Shown here one piece after another: positions 27,026-41,146 of a DNA stretch of 64,000 nucleotides. The DNA is taken from positions 5,345,501 to 5,409,500 of the forward strand of contig CM063290.1 in NCBI GenBank assembly GCA_032173965.1, read 5' to 3'. The DNA is from Sitta carolinensis. Its lineage: Eukaryota; Chordata; Aves; Passeriformes; Sittidae. The notes under the pieces were generated by a model. The model did not search any database, was not told the DNA's origin, and saw only the letters and a program-made list of their open reading frames with translations. The position numbers and the translations under genes were made by a program. The stretch's first letter is position 1. The number at the start of each line of letters is the position of its first letter.

Positions 27026-30000
27026 AAGCAGTACAGAAGTCTGGTTTATTTGCCAGGTAATATTCGTGTTTCATAGTGATTTGGGCATAAAGTACATATT
27101 ACTTTCACAAATGGGCTTCCTAGGTGAGTATTCCTTAATGAGATTTAATGAAGACATTGAATCAGGAGAGGAGCATTTAGCATTTGGGAGATGAGCAGTG
27201 ACAAAGATGAAATAGCAAAAGGGAAAGAAGTGCTGACGAGTGAAGGATTTGATAAATGAGAGCTTGAGATCAGCACATCTGACAAGAGAATTGGGAAGGA
27301 ATCAAAATGTAGTTTTACAGAGTTCTTGTTCAGTTGCTGAGGTGTACTATACTAAATGTTTATTTATGGATCCATTTTTTCCCCATTTATTCCTCTGTGT
27401 GTGGATTTACCCATTCAATCAGATAAATCTGCCTGCAGATAATAAACGGTAGATAATCTCTGTGTGAATTGCTTTAGTGAACTCTGTGGGGGGATAGTAC
27501 TTAATTGTAACAAATGAAATAAAACTGACATGAAAGACACCAATCACCTCAAAGTAAACACACTGTCCTAAGCAACTTCTGGGGCTTTAAAGTGAAGGAT
27601 AACTTCTACAAGGTGTTGGTTTTAATTGGTTCTTAGGGAGATTTCTTTATAAATTTCTTATAAATGAATTTACATTTAAATGCCTCCATTCACTGCTGAG
27701 TTAGCCCAGAACTTGAGAAACAGCAATATCATGTTCTTAGAAGTGTCGCTGACTCTGCTAATGATTAGAATATTTCCTGAGCCATCCTGGTCTTTACTGC
27801 TTTGTAAAATTTCTAGGCCAAATGTTTAGGTCCCAGTGAGCACCATAACACACTGCTGATGGCTTAATTCAGGATCTGTAGTGCTGCTTGACTCAACTGG
27901 GTGGAAGAATCATAAAGGAAAAAAGCTTGAGCTCAGCATTTTATCAAAGGGAAGTGTCAAAAGAAGAAAAATATTTACATTACTGAACTGAAGTGTTCCT
28001 CCAGCTTAATGACCATACATAAAATACAAAAATAACCAAGAATATGTAATTAAACAGGAATAAAGTGTATTAATTAATTTTTTGTGTTTGTTTTCACATT
28101 GTGTGTCTAGTCACTGAGTAGAAACAAATTCTGAAAAATTAATCTTGTAAATAGATTCTGATGACTGCAAATAGGGAGGCAAACAGAGGAGAGTCACATT
28201 TATCTCCTTCTCCCTCTTTTTAATCTGAAAGATTGGAAAAATCAAAGACTTCTTTCCCCTTTTTTGCATTATAGTTTCTGATCTGAACCAGGGCAGAGTA
28301 TTTGCTGCTGCACACAGACAGCTCCATTCATGCTTTCAGGAGGTGCCTTGTTCTCCACAGACCACAAAATAGAAATACATTTATTTAGCTGAGAGGTTCA
28401 AATGGAAATGCCAGCCAATATTCGTGAAGTAAATCTAAGCAAAGATAGATTTTGTGCAGAAGTGGCTTATGAAAGGAAAACCAAACCACCTACAGCAAGG
28501 CATGATGAATAAAAAAAAAATATTGATGCCTCAGTGTAAGAGCAAAAAGCTTAAAAATCAAATAAAAGACTTTATATGATCTTAAACTTCTACTTATGTT
28601 AAAGAGAAAACTTTGTGACCAGCTCTGTTGCAGCAGCCTCTGACAGCTCAGGACTGTGTGCTCTTCCACAGCAACTAGAACTGGAAAATCCTGCTACAGA
28701 ATTCTGAAGCCAGCATGGACTGCAATATTTTACAATATCTGGGGGTTTTATATGTGGTCAGAATGAACTGTAGGGAAAAGACTTTGATTACAGAAAGGCT
28801 TTGCAGATAAAATTCTTTAATTAGTAGGAATGCAAAATATTTTAGGTGTTCCACCTAGAAAAAAAATAACTTTAAAAAAAAAAAATAAAAGTAATATTTG
28901 CCAAAAGAAAAAGTAGCCACAACTGAAGTCAGTCTTCAAGGGAGGTCAGTAGCTCCCTGTATATGCTGAGTGTATTTAGCCTCTGGCAATTAATGAGGGA
29001 GATGGGATTTCTCTGCAGAATTTCTTTATTTTCTTTGAAAATGCAGTTTCTCCTGAGCAGTGCAGAAGTTCCAGAATTGAGCAGATGCTCTGTACAGTGT
29101 TTTATAAATGAGGCTTGTCCACTCGAGATGTTTTTGCATGTGTTCCCTCTGTTTTCCTATAGAAGGTGGTTAGGAGTCTCCAAACTAAATATGCCTCTGG
29201 TGAATAATTTGGATACATTTGGTCTCAGGCCCTAAAGTTATATTTTTACATTATAAATCAAAATTGTAGTGGTGTGCCATGATAAAACCTACTTATAGTA
29301 CTGTACTTGCCATGGCCACCATGTTAGCACAGCCAACGAATCAAAAAGAAAAATTATTTGGAAAGAAAGTAATTTTCTGTGGGTTTCTGCATTTATTTCA
29401 CAAAATACTACTACAATATAACTGCCAGCATTTGTGTTTACTGAAACCCCTATTTATTTCCAGATATGGGACCTCATTACACTAATAGTATACTATTATG
29501 TAAATGTATTTTCTATAAATGTCTAGTATCTGTAAGTAGTTTAGTCTCAATGTCCCTAATGTAATATATCAAACAATAAGTCATTTGTCAAAGAGAGACA
29601 GTTCATTAGTATTCAGCAATCATTTGGACAGAATAAAACAGCAACAGTATAAAAATTGATGTTGCGAAACTTAACAAATGAGGGAATAAGGAAAGTGTGA
29701 TTCAGGAAATTGCAGGCCTGCCCTCAAGGGCCATTTTTAGGTCACTTGCCTGCATTTTAATATTACATCTGTTTTAGAGAGAGTCTCCAAGTTATTAGGT
29801 TGGGAGGGAAGCCAATTTGCAACCGTGACATCAATATCCAGGGGGTTCAATAAATGGGAACATAACAACACTTGGGACAGCGTCCGGGTGAAAAGGTGTC
29901 ACACTGCCAACTGTGGCATTGTAACTCAGCTTTGCAATTAAATTATTGAATGATAGAAACCTTAACTTTTAACGTTTAAATATTGGGAGATTTGCCTTGA

Positions 30001-32354
30001 AATCTCTTACCTTTCGAGACAAGAAAGAAGTGTGTGACCTAAATTCTGGCACTTCATGCATTCACTTTAAAATTCAGTCACTGCGTAGATACATCCAGGT
30101 GTGGTTTGTCCACCTGTGCTGGATAAGATGCCATTCCCACAATTTGATGTTAGTCTTCCTGCACAGCTGTCAGGCATGTGTTATTCTCAGCTTCTTGCAT
30201 GGTGTTCTGCTCTTCTCAAATCTATAATTTCTGTTGTTTTCATGTGTATGAGTCTGTCTTAACACTGGTTTGCATTACCTGATTTCTAGAGAGACAGAAC
30301 TTTCTCTGGCCCAGTGAAATGAGGCATTTGCAAGGGATTCCAAATTATCTGGAAGCTCCTTGTCTATCATTACCACTGTAAGGTTTGCTTGAATATGAAT
30401 CTCCTTTACATGAAGGGTTTGAAGGGGGCCGTGTGTGGCCTTTAAAAACCTTACTAGGCAAAGTTGCACCTTCCTCTCTAACTCACAGAAAATGTCAGCA
30501 GCAGATTTTGTGAATCTGTCTGTATTCCACATAATGTTCATCTCAGCTCAGAGAGCAGCACTAGTGGAGTGAGCACTCTTCTACTCTTTAGTTCTTTTGG
30601 CTCCCATCATTGTATTAAAAAGAAATGGACATATTCTAAAACAATCCATTGGTTTTGAGATGGAATTTGTGCACATTACTTTTAATTTGTTTTTTTGACC
30701 TGAAGATAAATGAGCCAGATAGGTACTGAGATACTGAGAAGGGGATTTCCTGTCTACTTGATCCAGGTCTCCTGTTGTCAGGCTTATTCATGAGGATGTA
30801 TCTTTTCATTTGATTCAATATTCTGTTCCCCCGTTGTTTTTCCTCCCAAAAGCACTGTAACCTCCATTCATCAAGTCTAAGATTAACCATCTATGGCTTT
30901 TCCAAAAATACCAAGAGCTACACAGTTGCTTTTGAATCAGAATTAGAATAAAACCTTCTTATAATGCTTTCTCTTTTATATTCAGCACCCTCATTTCCAT
31001 CTTTCACAGCTAAATCAGGTTATTTAGATTACAGCAAGGTCTGCACCAACTCAGAAGAAAAAAATTATCTACAGAGCCTATTTACATTTCTTTAATGAAA
31101 CACTACGTTGGCTTTGTATAAAAAAAGATTTTTTTAAGACAAAACCCTGAATGTGATAAGCATAATACTATTGTGAGGTAAAGATAAGCCTTAAACTGAA
31201 GCTAGTTTTTGAAGAAAAGAAAAAAAGAGATTGTCCTTTCCGATCATGTGGATGACAGGTAATTGACATGTCAGTGGTCACTTTAAATAGCACACAGAAG
31301 GGAATAGTTCCACTGTGGTGTTTGAGACACTAATTCTGACCACAGATTACCTTCACCATCTCCAAGTGCAGCTGTGGTAAGAGGTACAAACACTGGGCTC
31401 GTTCTGAAAAGCAGCCAGCACCTGTGGACCCGTGAGCCTGGGCTCTGACATTGGTCCCCAGGCAGGAGCTGTGGTGCCAGCCCCTTCCCATGGCACTCTT
31501 GACACAGGAGCCCCGGGGGGACACCCACTCTGCCCCCTGCACATCCCCAGCTGCCAGCAGGAGGGCACAGGGCAGCTGGCACCACGGGCAGTGCCTGGTG
31601 GTGGAGCCATCCCTTTAGGGTAGATCACATCTCCTCATCGTGTTTTCCCAGCGCAAAATAACTCAGGATCTGATTTTTTAAAAACTGTTATTATTTTACA
31701 AAACCATGGAAGCAAACCCCAAATCTGAATCAACAGTATTTCACTGGTTGGTAGACAGTAGCCAAAATATGGCCCTTTGATTTTCTCTCTAGCAGCAATA
31801 ATTTCCTTTCCATAAGGAACACCTACTGAATGATTTTAAATGAGGCTGTCAATTTTTTTTTTTTTTTTATAAGAAGGGAATATTGTCTGTCTGTGCATGA
31901 AGAAGGGAATCCTCCAGCTCCAGCTTAAGTCTGAGTTTTTCCAACCTCTACTCTCATGATGGGAAAGACATGCCTGCCCAGCCAATCTCTAAACCCAGGG
32001 AAAAATTGTAATTTGAAGCAGCACATTCTTTTAATGGTGCAGTAATTGACAGAGTAGGAGGTTTCCAATATTGTGAGAATGTGACATGAAAATATCTGAT
32101 ACATGAGAAATAACCTGCCATTTCTAAGGTAGTTTAAAACCCAGGCAGTTGAGAACAGATGCTATCTGGTGACACTCTTTTCAAAGCCTCATCTCTGCTG
32201 ACAGGCTGCTGTGCTGCTTTGGTGAGCAAACAAGAAGTGTTACAAGTGCAGCTGCTGAGCAGGCACAGATCGTGCAGCGATGAGCAGTATTTATCTCTGG
32301 GTTAATACAATACTGAAATATTAAAATCTAGCCTCATAAATACCTGTTTGAGAT

Positions 32355-32390
32355 GTAATGAGTCATTCATCAGCAATCTGCTGATGACTG
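32355..32390. promoter_or_regulatory. Candidate intronic element: AP-1 site plus 8-bp inverted repeat
   Basis: A consensus AP-1 heptamer TGAGTCA (32359-32365) is followed at once by a perfect 8-bp inverted repeat CATCAGCA-ATC-TGCTGATG (32368-32386). The half-site TGCTGA also occurs in Maf recognition elements, but here the halves are arranged TCAGCA...TGCTGA, the reverse of the classical order. The function is pure inference; conservation across birds would be needed to support it. Confidence 0.3.
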
Positions 32391-33663
32391 ACTGCAGCTA
32401 TCAGGTGTGGATTTACAGAAGCCCTAGGATAGGTGTGCTAATGACAGGATTTTAAGTTATTATAACCTGTAATGTTTCTTAAGGGCAGTTTTGGAGTCTG
32501 CATTATCTCTCGTTACTGTCATTTTAGAACTTCTGGGGGTTTAAGGTTGTTTTTTCTTCCTTTCAAAGGACCTCGATGTGTCTTACAACAACCTCAAAGA
32601 TTTTTACAAACACATATTGTTAATGATATGTACATCATTTTATACCAGTAGACATCAAAATAATCCTCAGAAGAGAGAATTGTAATCCTCACCTCTTATA
32701 TGGGAAAGATGAGACTTGGAGCTGTGATCTGCCTGAGGCTCAGGGGGGAAGATGCAGCTGACAAACCAAGAGAGGTTTTCCACCTGCTGCTGGAGAGATG
32801 CTGTGTATCCAAACATGCTCAGGCAGGGCTCTGGAACAGCTGCTTATTTCTAAGTGAATGGACTAATTGAAACAACAGACAAGGGGAAAATCCAAATTCA
32901 GTCCGTGTACAGGTATGCAGACAGCTTGGACATGTTACACTAGGTAGGAATTTGGCCCTAGTTTGACTATTGATAAAAACACCATTCAAACTCAGAAATA
33001 CTTATTTGCCTCCTCTTTTGGATGATTTTTTTTTTTACCTTCCAGGAAGGGAATTAAAATATATGCCAGATTTTGGAGGGGGTTCTTTGCACTATGTTGA
33101 TGAAGGTGCTTGTGTGATCGTGTTATATGACCAGTTCAGAGCTGCTGTAAAAGCCACAGCTGCCTTTAACTCCAGGGATTATAGTTTAGCCACACAAAGT
33201 CTGAATTGATCTGCACAAAAATATGGTCCATGTGTTCGTGTCTGTAGCAAAACAAGGCAAGCAAGAGCAACCAGGTTATAACACAGGGGGAAAAAAAAAT
33301 CACTGGTTAAAACAGACCTGAAACAGCCTGGAGGTGCCTCTGGTAACATTTTTGAACTTCATTTAATTGGATCCAACCACTGAAGTCTGTGCTGGATTCT
33401 TTAGAAGATATTTTAACAGTCCTTCTCTTAAAGTTTACCAAGCCAGGAAAATAAGGATGTAAAAGAAATGCCCACACAACATATCCTTGGTTTCTTTGTG
33501 CTTTGGCATCATTACCTGTCGAGATATGATCAATGTGATCTCCTTGGTGCTTTACAGTGTCAATATGAAGGCAGGCTTAGACAAAATGAGTCTTCAAATA
33601 TCTCATATATGAAAACTTGCAAATATCAGCTTACTTAACGATTAAATAGTTTGCCTTTAACAG

Positions 33664-33780
33664 AAAAAAAAAAAAAAAAAAAAAAAAAAACAAAAAAACC
33701 ACAATAAAAATAATTAAAAAAAACCAAAACCAAAACCAAAAACACACAAAAACAAACAAACAAAAACCAAACCAAACCAG
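33664..33780. repeat. A27 tract and A-rich CAAA/CCAAA low-complexity block
   Basis: An uninterrupted run of 27 A is followed by about 90 bp made almost wholly of A and C, with repeated ACCAAA, AAAACC and CAAA units. It is one of only two long A (rather than T) tracts on the + strand. It could be a decayed poly(A)-derived microsatellite, but no retroposed body is recognisable upstream. Confidence 0.85.
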
Positions 33781-34879
33781 AAAGGTAACTGGCAGTTAAA
33801 GTGTCCAGAAAGTGTCCCAAACCAGGACAGCAGTCTCTAACCTCCAAACCTGTTTGGAGCTCCCCAGCTGCTGGCAGATGCCTCAGTGCCAGCCAGACAC
33901 AGAATGTGCCTCTCCACCTACAACAACTAATGGTTCTGCTACAGAGCCAGCAAAGTTCTACCAGTTGCTGCTGTAGATCAATGCAGAGGGAGAGTAAATA
34001 GGACCTGGTGGTCCAGCAGGTGAAGGCAGAAGGCTGAAAGGATAAACTGCACTTCTAGCACAGGAATAATTCAGTCACCCAAATCAGGCTGTGTGGATGC
34101 AGTTATCCGTGCTCAGCACCATCTCCTCAGCTGGAAGTCCATAGAAAGATCATTTACAGTGAATAAGACTTCCAAGTTGTTCATGTTTACATACTTCCAT
34201 CTGATAGAGCTCAGTGCATTACCAGCCTCCAACTTTCCAGATCTTGAATTTCCTGGCTGGTGAACTATTAAAATGCAGATTAACTAAACTTCAAACAGAT
34301 TTATTGCAGATGGCTCCTGCAAAAATCCTTTTGGATTACCTGCCTCCGGACATCATTTCCTAGTCTGTAGGGTTCATTAAGGACAGATTTAAATGAGTTA
34401 GCTAGGAAAAGGCCAGCAGGAAGAGTATGTTCAAAATTATTCATATTATTATGCTTGATCTAGTGATATAGATTTACCTTTTAGGAATTTTTTAAGTTTC
34501 TCATTTGCAGTAATGAATAAGACATGCAAGCATGCCTCATGGATCCTGGCGTTGTTTAGGAGTGCATTTCATAACCTCCGAGTTATTTGTGGCAAAGAAA
34601 GTCACCCGTGCTGAGAGTGCAAAGAGGAAAGACAGCAGCCACAGTGCATGTCCCTGGCAGTTCTCAGCTGCAGCAACTGCATTTTCCTCTGAGCAGAGCC
34701 CTCAGATCCCAAACAGAGCCATGAAGCATTTCGCTTTGTTTCTGTCATCTAACCCATTTCAAAATAAAATTAGCCTGGGGGTTATAAAAACAAAAATAGC
34801 GATGCTTAGACTTACATGATTCACTAATTGTGCTGCCATTTGGTTTTTACAAATTGGCTCTGAAGCTCTGAAGTTTTTC

Positions 34880-34899
34880 TTTTTTTTTTTTTTTTTTTT
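34880..34899. repeat. T20 homopolymer tract
   Basis: A run of 20 T follows AAGTTTTTC. No retroposon is recognised. Confidence 0.85.
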
Positions 34900-37800
34900 G
34901 AGATGTAGTTAATCTAAATTTATGCAGGAGCACTGTAATGACTTCTCCTTCAGACTATGAGGGGTTTTTAATCACTTTCAACATTTAGCCCCTGATTGGG
35001 CAAAGCACTTAAATGTAAGCACTTGGGTGCTCCAACTCCTCTCTGAATAGGGACTGAGGACTAAATGCTGAATTCTCGGTTGCCTCAGGGTTTTAAAGAA
35101 GGTGGACACGCAGCCCTGTGAATAGGCGTCATTTGGAAGCTGTTTAGCAGATGGGCACTCGTTGTGTCTGGCAGTGCCATCAGGGCAGCAGAGGCCAGGC
35201 TCTCTCCTGATCTCAGGTACCTCCCTGGTTGTGCCACTTAAATGGCACCGTCTTATCTCTAGATTTAATTCTGTACTTACACAGGCTAAATATAGTTCTC
35301 GTAAGTTGTTTGAAACCACTTGCCACTTCAGATCTCTAAATGTCTTATTCATTACTGCAAATTAAAAACTTAAGAGTATTTTGACAGTGTCAAGCACACA
35401 GCCCAAATACTCCACATAGCATCTCGATCCAATTCGCTTTGACTTCGGTGGGTATGGAAAACAGTTTGGGAGTTCCATCTATTTCCAGGCTGAAGCAGTG
35501 TGTTCCATTGACAAGGACGTGCCAGAAAAGCTGCCAAGCTCTGAGAAGTGTTTGGCCCTTTGGACTGACTTGTGCATGAGCTGGCTGTAGCCTAACAGAT
35601 ACAGTTCAGATGTTGAACCCTGGTCCACAGTGATGAAAATTCAGTATGTTAAAGAGTGACAGCAGCTTGTTCTTCTGACTAGAGCTGACCCTCACACCTG
35701 CTTCAGCAGTTTTGTGTTCAGTCTCTGGGTGCTCAAAACTAAATCTCCTACCACGTTTCCCTCTAAAATGTGCTCTTTCACTGCTGCAAACAGATGTTTT
35801 TGCAGCTACACTTGTGCAGGTTAACAACCACAGTAGTAAAGTGCATGTGGGTTTTAGAGTTTATCCCCTTGAGCTTTCATAAATGCTCTTTTCAGGCTCT
35901 AATGGCATTGCTGATGTGTGTGTGCAGGTGTCAGTTGTGTTGAAGTATACTTGCAGGCATTCATGGCTTAACAGGATTGATGAACATGGCAACTGGGGGT
36001 TGAATAGCAGGTGCTGAAAAACTACCCTGTTTTCTTTCAGCTTTTAGTTTTCTAGAGCTCTTTAACTGACTGCAGAACTATTCAATTGTATTACAAATAC
36101 AGGTCCTTTCTTTTGCAGCATTATAAGCATAACTGTCATGATTGCAGTTTTAATATGTCATGGATTTTACCTAACCATACAACAACAACAACAAAAAATT
36201 TCGTTAGAGGTGTTTTCAATAATGTATTTTTAATCCTGAATGCCTGCAAATAGGAGTTCTTTGCCAAATTCTGACTGGTAAACAGCATGAATGCTTCATA
36301 TGCTTCTGTAGCCACTTTCAAAAGATGCTGCCAAAGTACATAATGCATCAAAGTTTGCACTGAAAAAGGAAAATCAATCAGGTCAGATACTGTTTCAGCC
36401 TGAAGCTTGTTTGGATGTTTGCTTGCTTTCTGAAAAGGTTGGGAGCCATTTCCTCTCCTGGTTTGGGAAATCTTGCAGGACTGATCCCTGCTCTAATGGT
36501 TATGTGACCCCTGGAGGATATCTGTTTTACTTGCAATGAATGAAGAACAGTAGATATATAAATGTCAGTAGGAATGGACAAGAGCTACTAGTCAGAGTTA
36601 AATCTGGTGACTTGGTCTGGTTGTGTAATGGGTTGTCGATTTTGCTGTCCCTGGAAAAAAAAGATAGTCATGGAGGGGAGTTTTCCTAGAGGGCAGTTCA
36701 TGACAGAAAATGCAAAATTCTTCAGAAAAGCCTGACCCTTGCTTCTAAAGCTTTATTGAAATCACATCAACATCCTTTATAAAAATGCCTTTTTCTAGAG
36801 AGCCATTCAGAGGATCTGAAGCATATTGTGCACTCACGTTCCAGGTTCTCTAACCTTCTGCAGTAATTGGCAGCTAGCCTGCTTCAGGATAAAATTTATA
36901 AAGCAGAGAAAGTCTCCCATATGCTGCCCTTTCAAGGAAAGTCTTCTCATTACTGGAAAGCAGGAGCACAGTGATGGTAAAGTACTGTAGGGATCATTTA
37001 TCAATCATGCTATCAGCAAAGCTGCAGAAACACAGAACTAGAGAAATTAGTCAAGGAAAAGCTCTGTTTCTTTCATCTTCATCTCCCAGTTTTCACCAAC
37101 AAAAAAAAATTCTGGTGCTTGGTGTCTCTTAGTTTCCAAATTTCAATTCAATGAAGTATGCAACCATTTTCAGTAGTTCTCATAGCCAAGAAGTGTATTT
37201 GGTTCTTGTTCTTATTTTGGCACTACCATGTCTGGTGATAAACCTTATGTGGTAACCTGAATAATTCACAATGAAATGTACCTGCTGTCCCTGGGGTGCC
37301 TTTGACCAAACTATAATCATTTTACCTTGTGTTGTTTACCCACTTTTTAATCTTTTCCGAACACCTCTCCCTTTGAGCATCTTATCATCTTCACTTCTCT
37401 TGTGAGCTTACTCCCATTTGTTTTTCCTTTGTATTCCAGATAAGAAAGACACACTGTGACACCTGTGTTGTGTAGCACCGTTCAGGAGCTAAGCAGGTGC
37501 TGAGCTCCTTTGCAGAAGGATCACTTTGGGCTGCTCTGTGGCAATGCAAACCTGTGATGGCCTTAACTGGGGTGGAAGTGGAGAAATCTTTGACATTGTT
37601 ATCCCATCTTCTCCCATTTCTTCACAGGTTTAGCAGTCTTCATTTATTTCTGAAGCTAATCTTTCCTCATCATGATTTTATACTCTCTGCCTCTATTTTA
37701 TTGCTGCTGTGTTCACAAGCCCCTTTCCTTTTTAGTCTTATTGGTTAATTTAACTGATCCTCTTCCCCATTATTTATCAGGGTCTTAAATGAGGTGACCC

Positions 37801-40292
37801 CATTTTTTGTGTTGCTCACTTCAATACTGTGTATCAGCAACGTGGTCCCCAAAATTAAGAGCTCATTTGCTGTGAACTTATGAAATTTTCAGGTCATGAA
37901 GGAACTGAAGGAGACGAGCAGACAATCATAAGCAAGGAACAAAATTCAATAAAGAGCATCCAATAATCTCAGACAAATACAACTGTCAGCTCTGTGCTGA
38001 TGAATCACAGACGTGTTCCCAGCTTCTCGATTTCCCCTTCCTGACTCTCAGCACTCTAATTATTGGGAGAGTGAAAAGGTTGTTACTTTATCCTTCCAGC
38101 TTCCTTCTGTTCCTAACAAAAATATAAATACATTCCCAGTCTTCTAATATTTCTTTTGTTTTGGATTATTTTTCTCACTAAATAGTTGCAGTATTCTTTC
38201 CATTTAATGAAATGGTTTCAGCTTTCTCTCCTGTTTAATGAGTTGGAAAATTAGCATTGAATGAGAATAGTCCATGGCTTTGGTCTGCAGTTTAGGAAAT
38301 CTGTGAGAAGGAAACACTTGCAAAGGCTGTCTGCAGACTCAGGAATGGTCTTCATTTTGCTTTTAAAATTTTATTTAGAGCAACATGTAAAGAGCTTGGT
38401 AAATGAAAACAGATTCAGTTCAGCAGAAGGCAATGCTGTTGAAATGCTAAAGCTTTTTTTCCCCAGACTATTATTTTTCAAGACTTAGTTTTTATCAGAT
38501 GTTTTTCAAATTTGTTCTTCAAATTTGCTTACATTTTTCTTCAAATATACCCACGATTATGGCTAGCAATCTATAAGATCTCAGAGGGTTTTATTTAAGT
38601 TATTTAACCACACATAGAGTTCTGCATTCTGGCTCTTCCATTGTTCTTACTATAGAGCTAATGTGACAGTAGGAGGTGGCCATTAGTGCTGTATTGTGTC
38701 ATGCCAAGTGATGAGATTGTGATTTTCTAATCTACAGCGGTGTCTAAAGGTCACTGCAACAGCTCAGCTCCACAGCACCACAAGAACCCGGGTGTTTTAT
38801 GGATAAGTCCATTACATGGAGCCACACGTGGGACGAACAGGCAGCACAAGGAGGCTTTATCAGCGTTCAGCCCCCGAGGGTTGTGCACAACACAGGAAAA
38901 TCCAATTAGAGCCACGGGGAGTTTTTCAATCTCTTAATCGGCATTGCAGCACTGCAGATGGATATTATTGCCCACTACTTAAACTTTATTACTCCATTTT
39001 TCTGTCTGTAGCCCTTCTCCCTGCCAGCCCACCTTGAAGAGATGGCAGGCACAGCCATATAAAACTTTTTATGACCTTGGCATCTGCACTGTTTTGTCGC
39101 ATGAGAGTACAACAGTGACAGCACGAGGGGTAAAGCTGGCCTCACCAGAGCAGTTTGCTGTGCCTCCCAGTCCTGAGAGCCTCACCTGCCCTTAATGACA
39201 GAACTTGCAAGGCCAACCTCCTTCCGAGGCTCACGCTTTCCAAAGGAGAGGCAGGATGAGCTAGGCTGAGGGAGCAGGTGCTGGCTGCATCCGAGCCCTG
39301 GTTTGCACAGAGGTGCAGATTCATGGCGTGACCTTGCATTGAGTCACTTGACTTCCAGTGTTTCAGTTGCGCTATAAAATTGACTAAAAGCAGGACTTAA
39401 ACCAGGCACTGCATCCTGGGTAAATAATAGGCTCAGGGAAAACATATAGGAGGAGGGGATTATGCTTTTGTGTCTTAAAATACATTTCCTGACAGAGAGG
39501 GTGGGTTTGCCATGGATGAATAATCTGTTAGCATAAATTACTGTTATTTTCAGTGGTGGCTTACCAGGTATATGTATCAAAGAGTGATACAGTCTGCTTG
39601 ATTTTATGGTACATTAACTTTGCCAGAATGCATTTATTATATTTAAAACCTGCTAGGTACCTGCAGTGGGAGCAAAGATTGCGTAATTATTTTTTCTTTA
39701 GCTTGTGGGAAAACAAATGCTTTGAATATAAAAGATTCTGGGGGTGAAAAGTTCATTCAGTTCCCCCCTCCATAGGGAGAGTATAGACAAAAGGAACGTG
39801 ATTACTAATTTGTAAACAGACTAGAGGAACCAATATAGTGATGAAATAACTACTACTTCCATTTCTGCCCTTTGTGTTACTGGAAACAGTAAATAGATGC
39901 AATAACTGAGCTGTGAAGCAAATTTTACATTATTTTATAATAAGCATCTTCCCCAATCAATTAATCAATTTGAAATAGCTTCAGGTTTTGATTTCGGAAC
40001 CTATAGTGAGATTTTGTTAAAATGGCAACAAAGAGTAGGAAATGTCCCAATGTGCAGTCCCTGTTTTAAATGAGGAAAGCTCAGTCTATGAAAATAGTGG
40101 AAACACCTTCATTAAGTTCACGGGCTTTGCTGCTTCAGAAAACAATCATTTGTTCTGGAAAGCACTGCAAAATCCCCATGAGCAAATTCATAGGTAAGGA
40201 TTTCCATTTTGCATGGCTTTTCCATACAGGTCTTGAATGTGTTCACTCTTGAGCCCCAGCTCAGTTACTTTATTATCTGATCTCTCATCATT

Positions 40293-40336
40293 TATATAAC
40301 AAATATAAATTTATTTATATAAATAAATAATTTTTT
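40293..40336. repeat. AT-only block with 20-bp perfect palindrome
   Basis: A stretch made almost only of A and T contains a perfect 20-bp palindrome at 40309-40328, centred on TATA and built of TTTA/AAAT units. It is probably a by-product of simple AT-rich sequence; no function is implied. Confidence 0.75.
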
Positions 40337-41109
40337 TATTCTCTCTGGTTTGTACCTGTTCTGTGTGGGGAGAGAGTGTCTGTGATGTGCAGAAGGCTTT
40401 CTGATCTTTTTCAACAATATAACTCATTGTTCCTGATATATAGGTATATATATATATTACAAAAAAAAATTTAAAAATTAAAATTAAAACTCACCACTAC
40501 ATTTTGAGAGTAGGGAGCACCTTCCTAGTTCCACAACTCTTCCTATGCTTTGAACAGGAGAAGGGATTCAAATGACACATATTTAAAATGTATAAAAAGC
40601 CTGGAGGTCCCAAGCAAAAGCAAGATTTTACCTGTCCAGCCATGGCATTTTTTCAGTCAACAGGTTTTTTAGTTTATAGAGCCTTTTCCCCATTTTCTAT
40701 ACCTATTTTGGCATAGCTCTGGGAAGAGGGACAAAGGCAGAAGGAAGCATAAACTCTTGTACATGGCCTGTTCCCAGCAGCTATCAGGCAGTGATTTACA
40801 GTATTAAAGTAAATATTTTTCATAGCTTGCACAGCAGTGTTTGTGTTTAGCCACTTTTAGTGTGAGATATAACACATTGTTGACTGTGATGAATACACAC
40901 TGGGAAACAATAGCTGGGGCAGAGCATAGCAGTATTTAAAAAGGGTTTAGAATGAAGCAGCAAACACAGAATTGAAAAAAAGTATGGAGAGGATTGAGAA
41001 AAATAATCAGTTCAAGGTTAGATTAGATCCACCCTCATAGAGATTGTCATAGCTGGGCATTGACTTATTGACAGCAGAGGGGAGCATAGTATTCCAGCCA
41101 CTGAAATGC

Positions 41110-41146
41110 TTTTAAGTGTCTTCCCAAATGATTTTAAGTGTCTTCC
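41110..41146. repeat. Short direct repeat, 22-bp period
   Basis: The word TTTTAAGTGTCTTCC is present twice in direct orientation with 7 bp between the copies. It looks like a small tandem duplication. Confidence 0.8.

Larger units (their letters stand above)
19141..33663 (+). other. NLGN1: NLGN1 intron, long unique stretch
   Basis: No exon, RNA gene or recognisable mobile element was found in these 14.5 kb. Simple-sequence features are T22 at 21563-21584 in a pyrimidine-rich block (about 21474-21596), G10 at 21676-21685, a TTCTA-like pentamer run at about 22648-22680, A15 at 26166-26180 and T31 at 26991-27021. GC-richer patches are at about 19200-19430, 20780-21300 and 31400-31620. The longest antisense open frame (23633-24142, -, 169 codons) has no recognisable domain. 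A motif-dense interval at 32355-32390 is listed separately. Confidence 0.7.
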
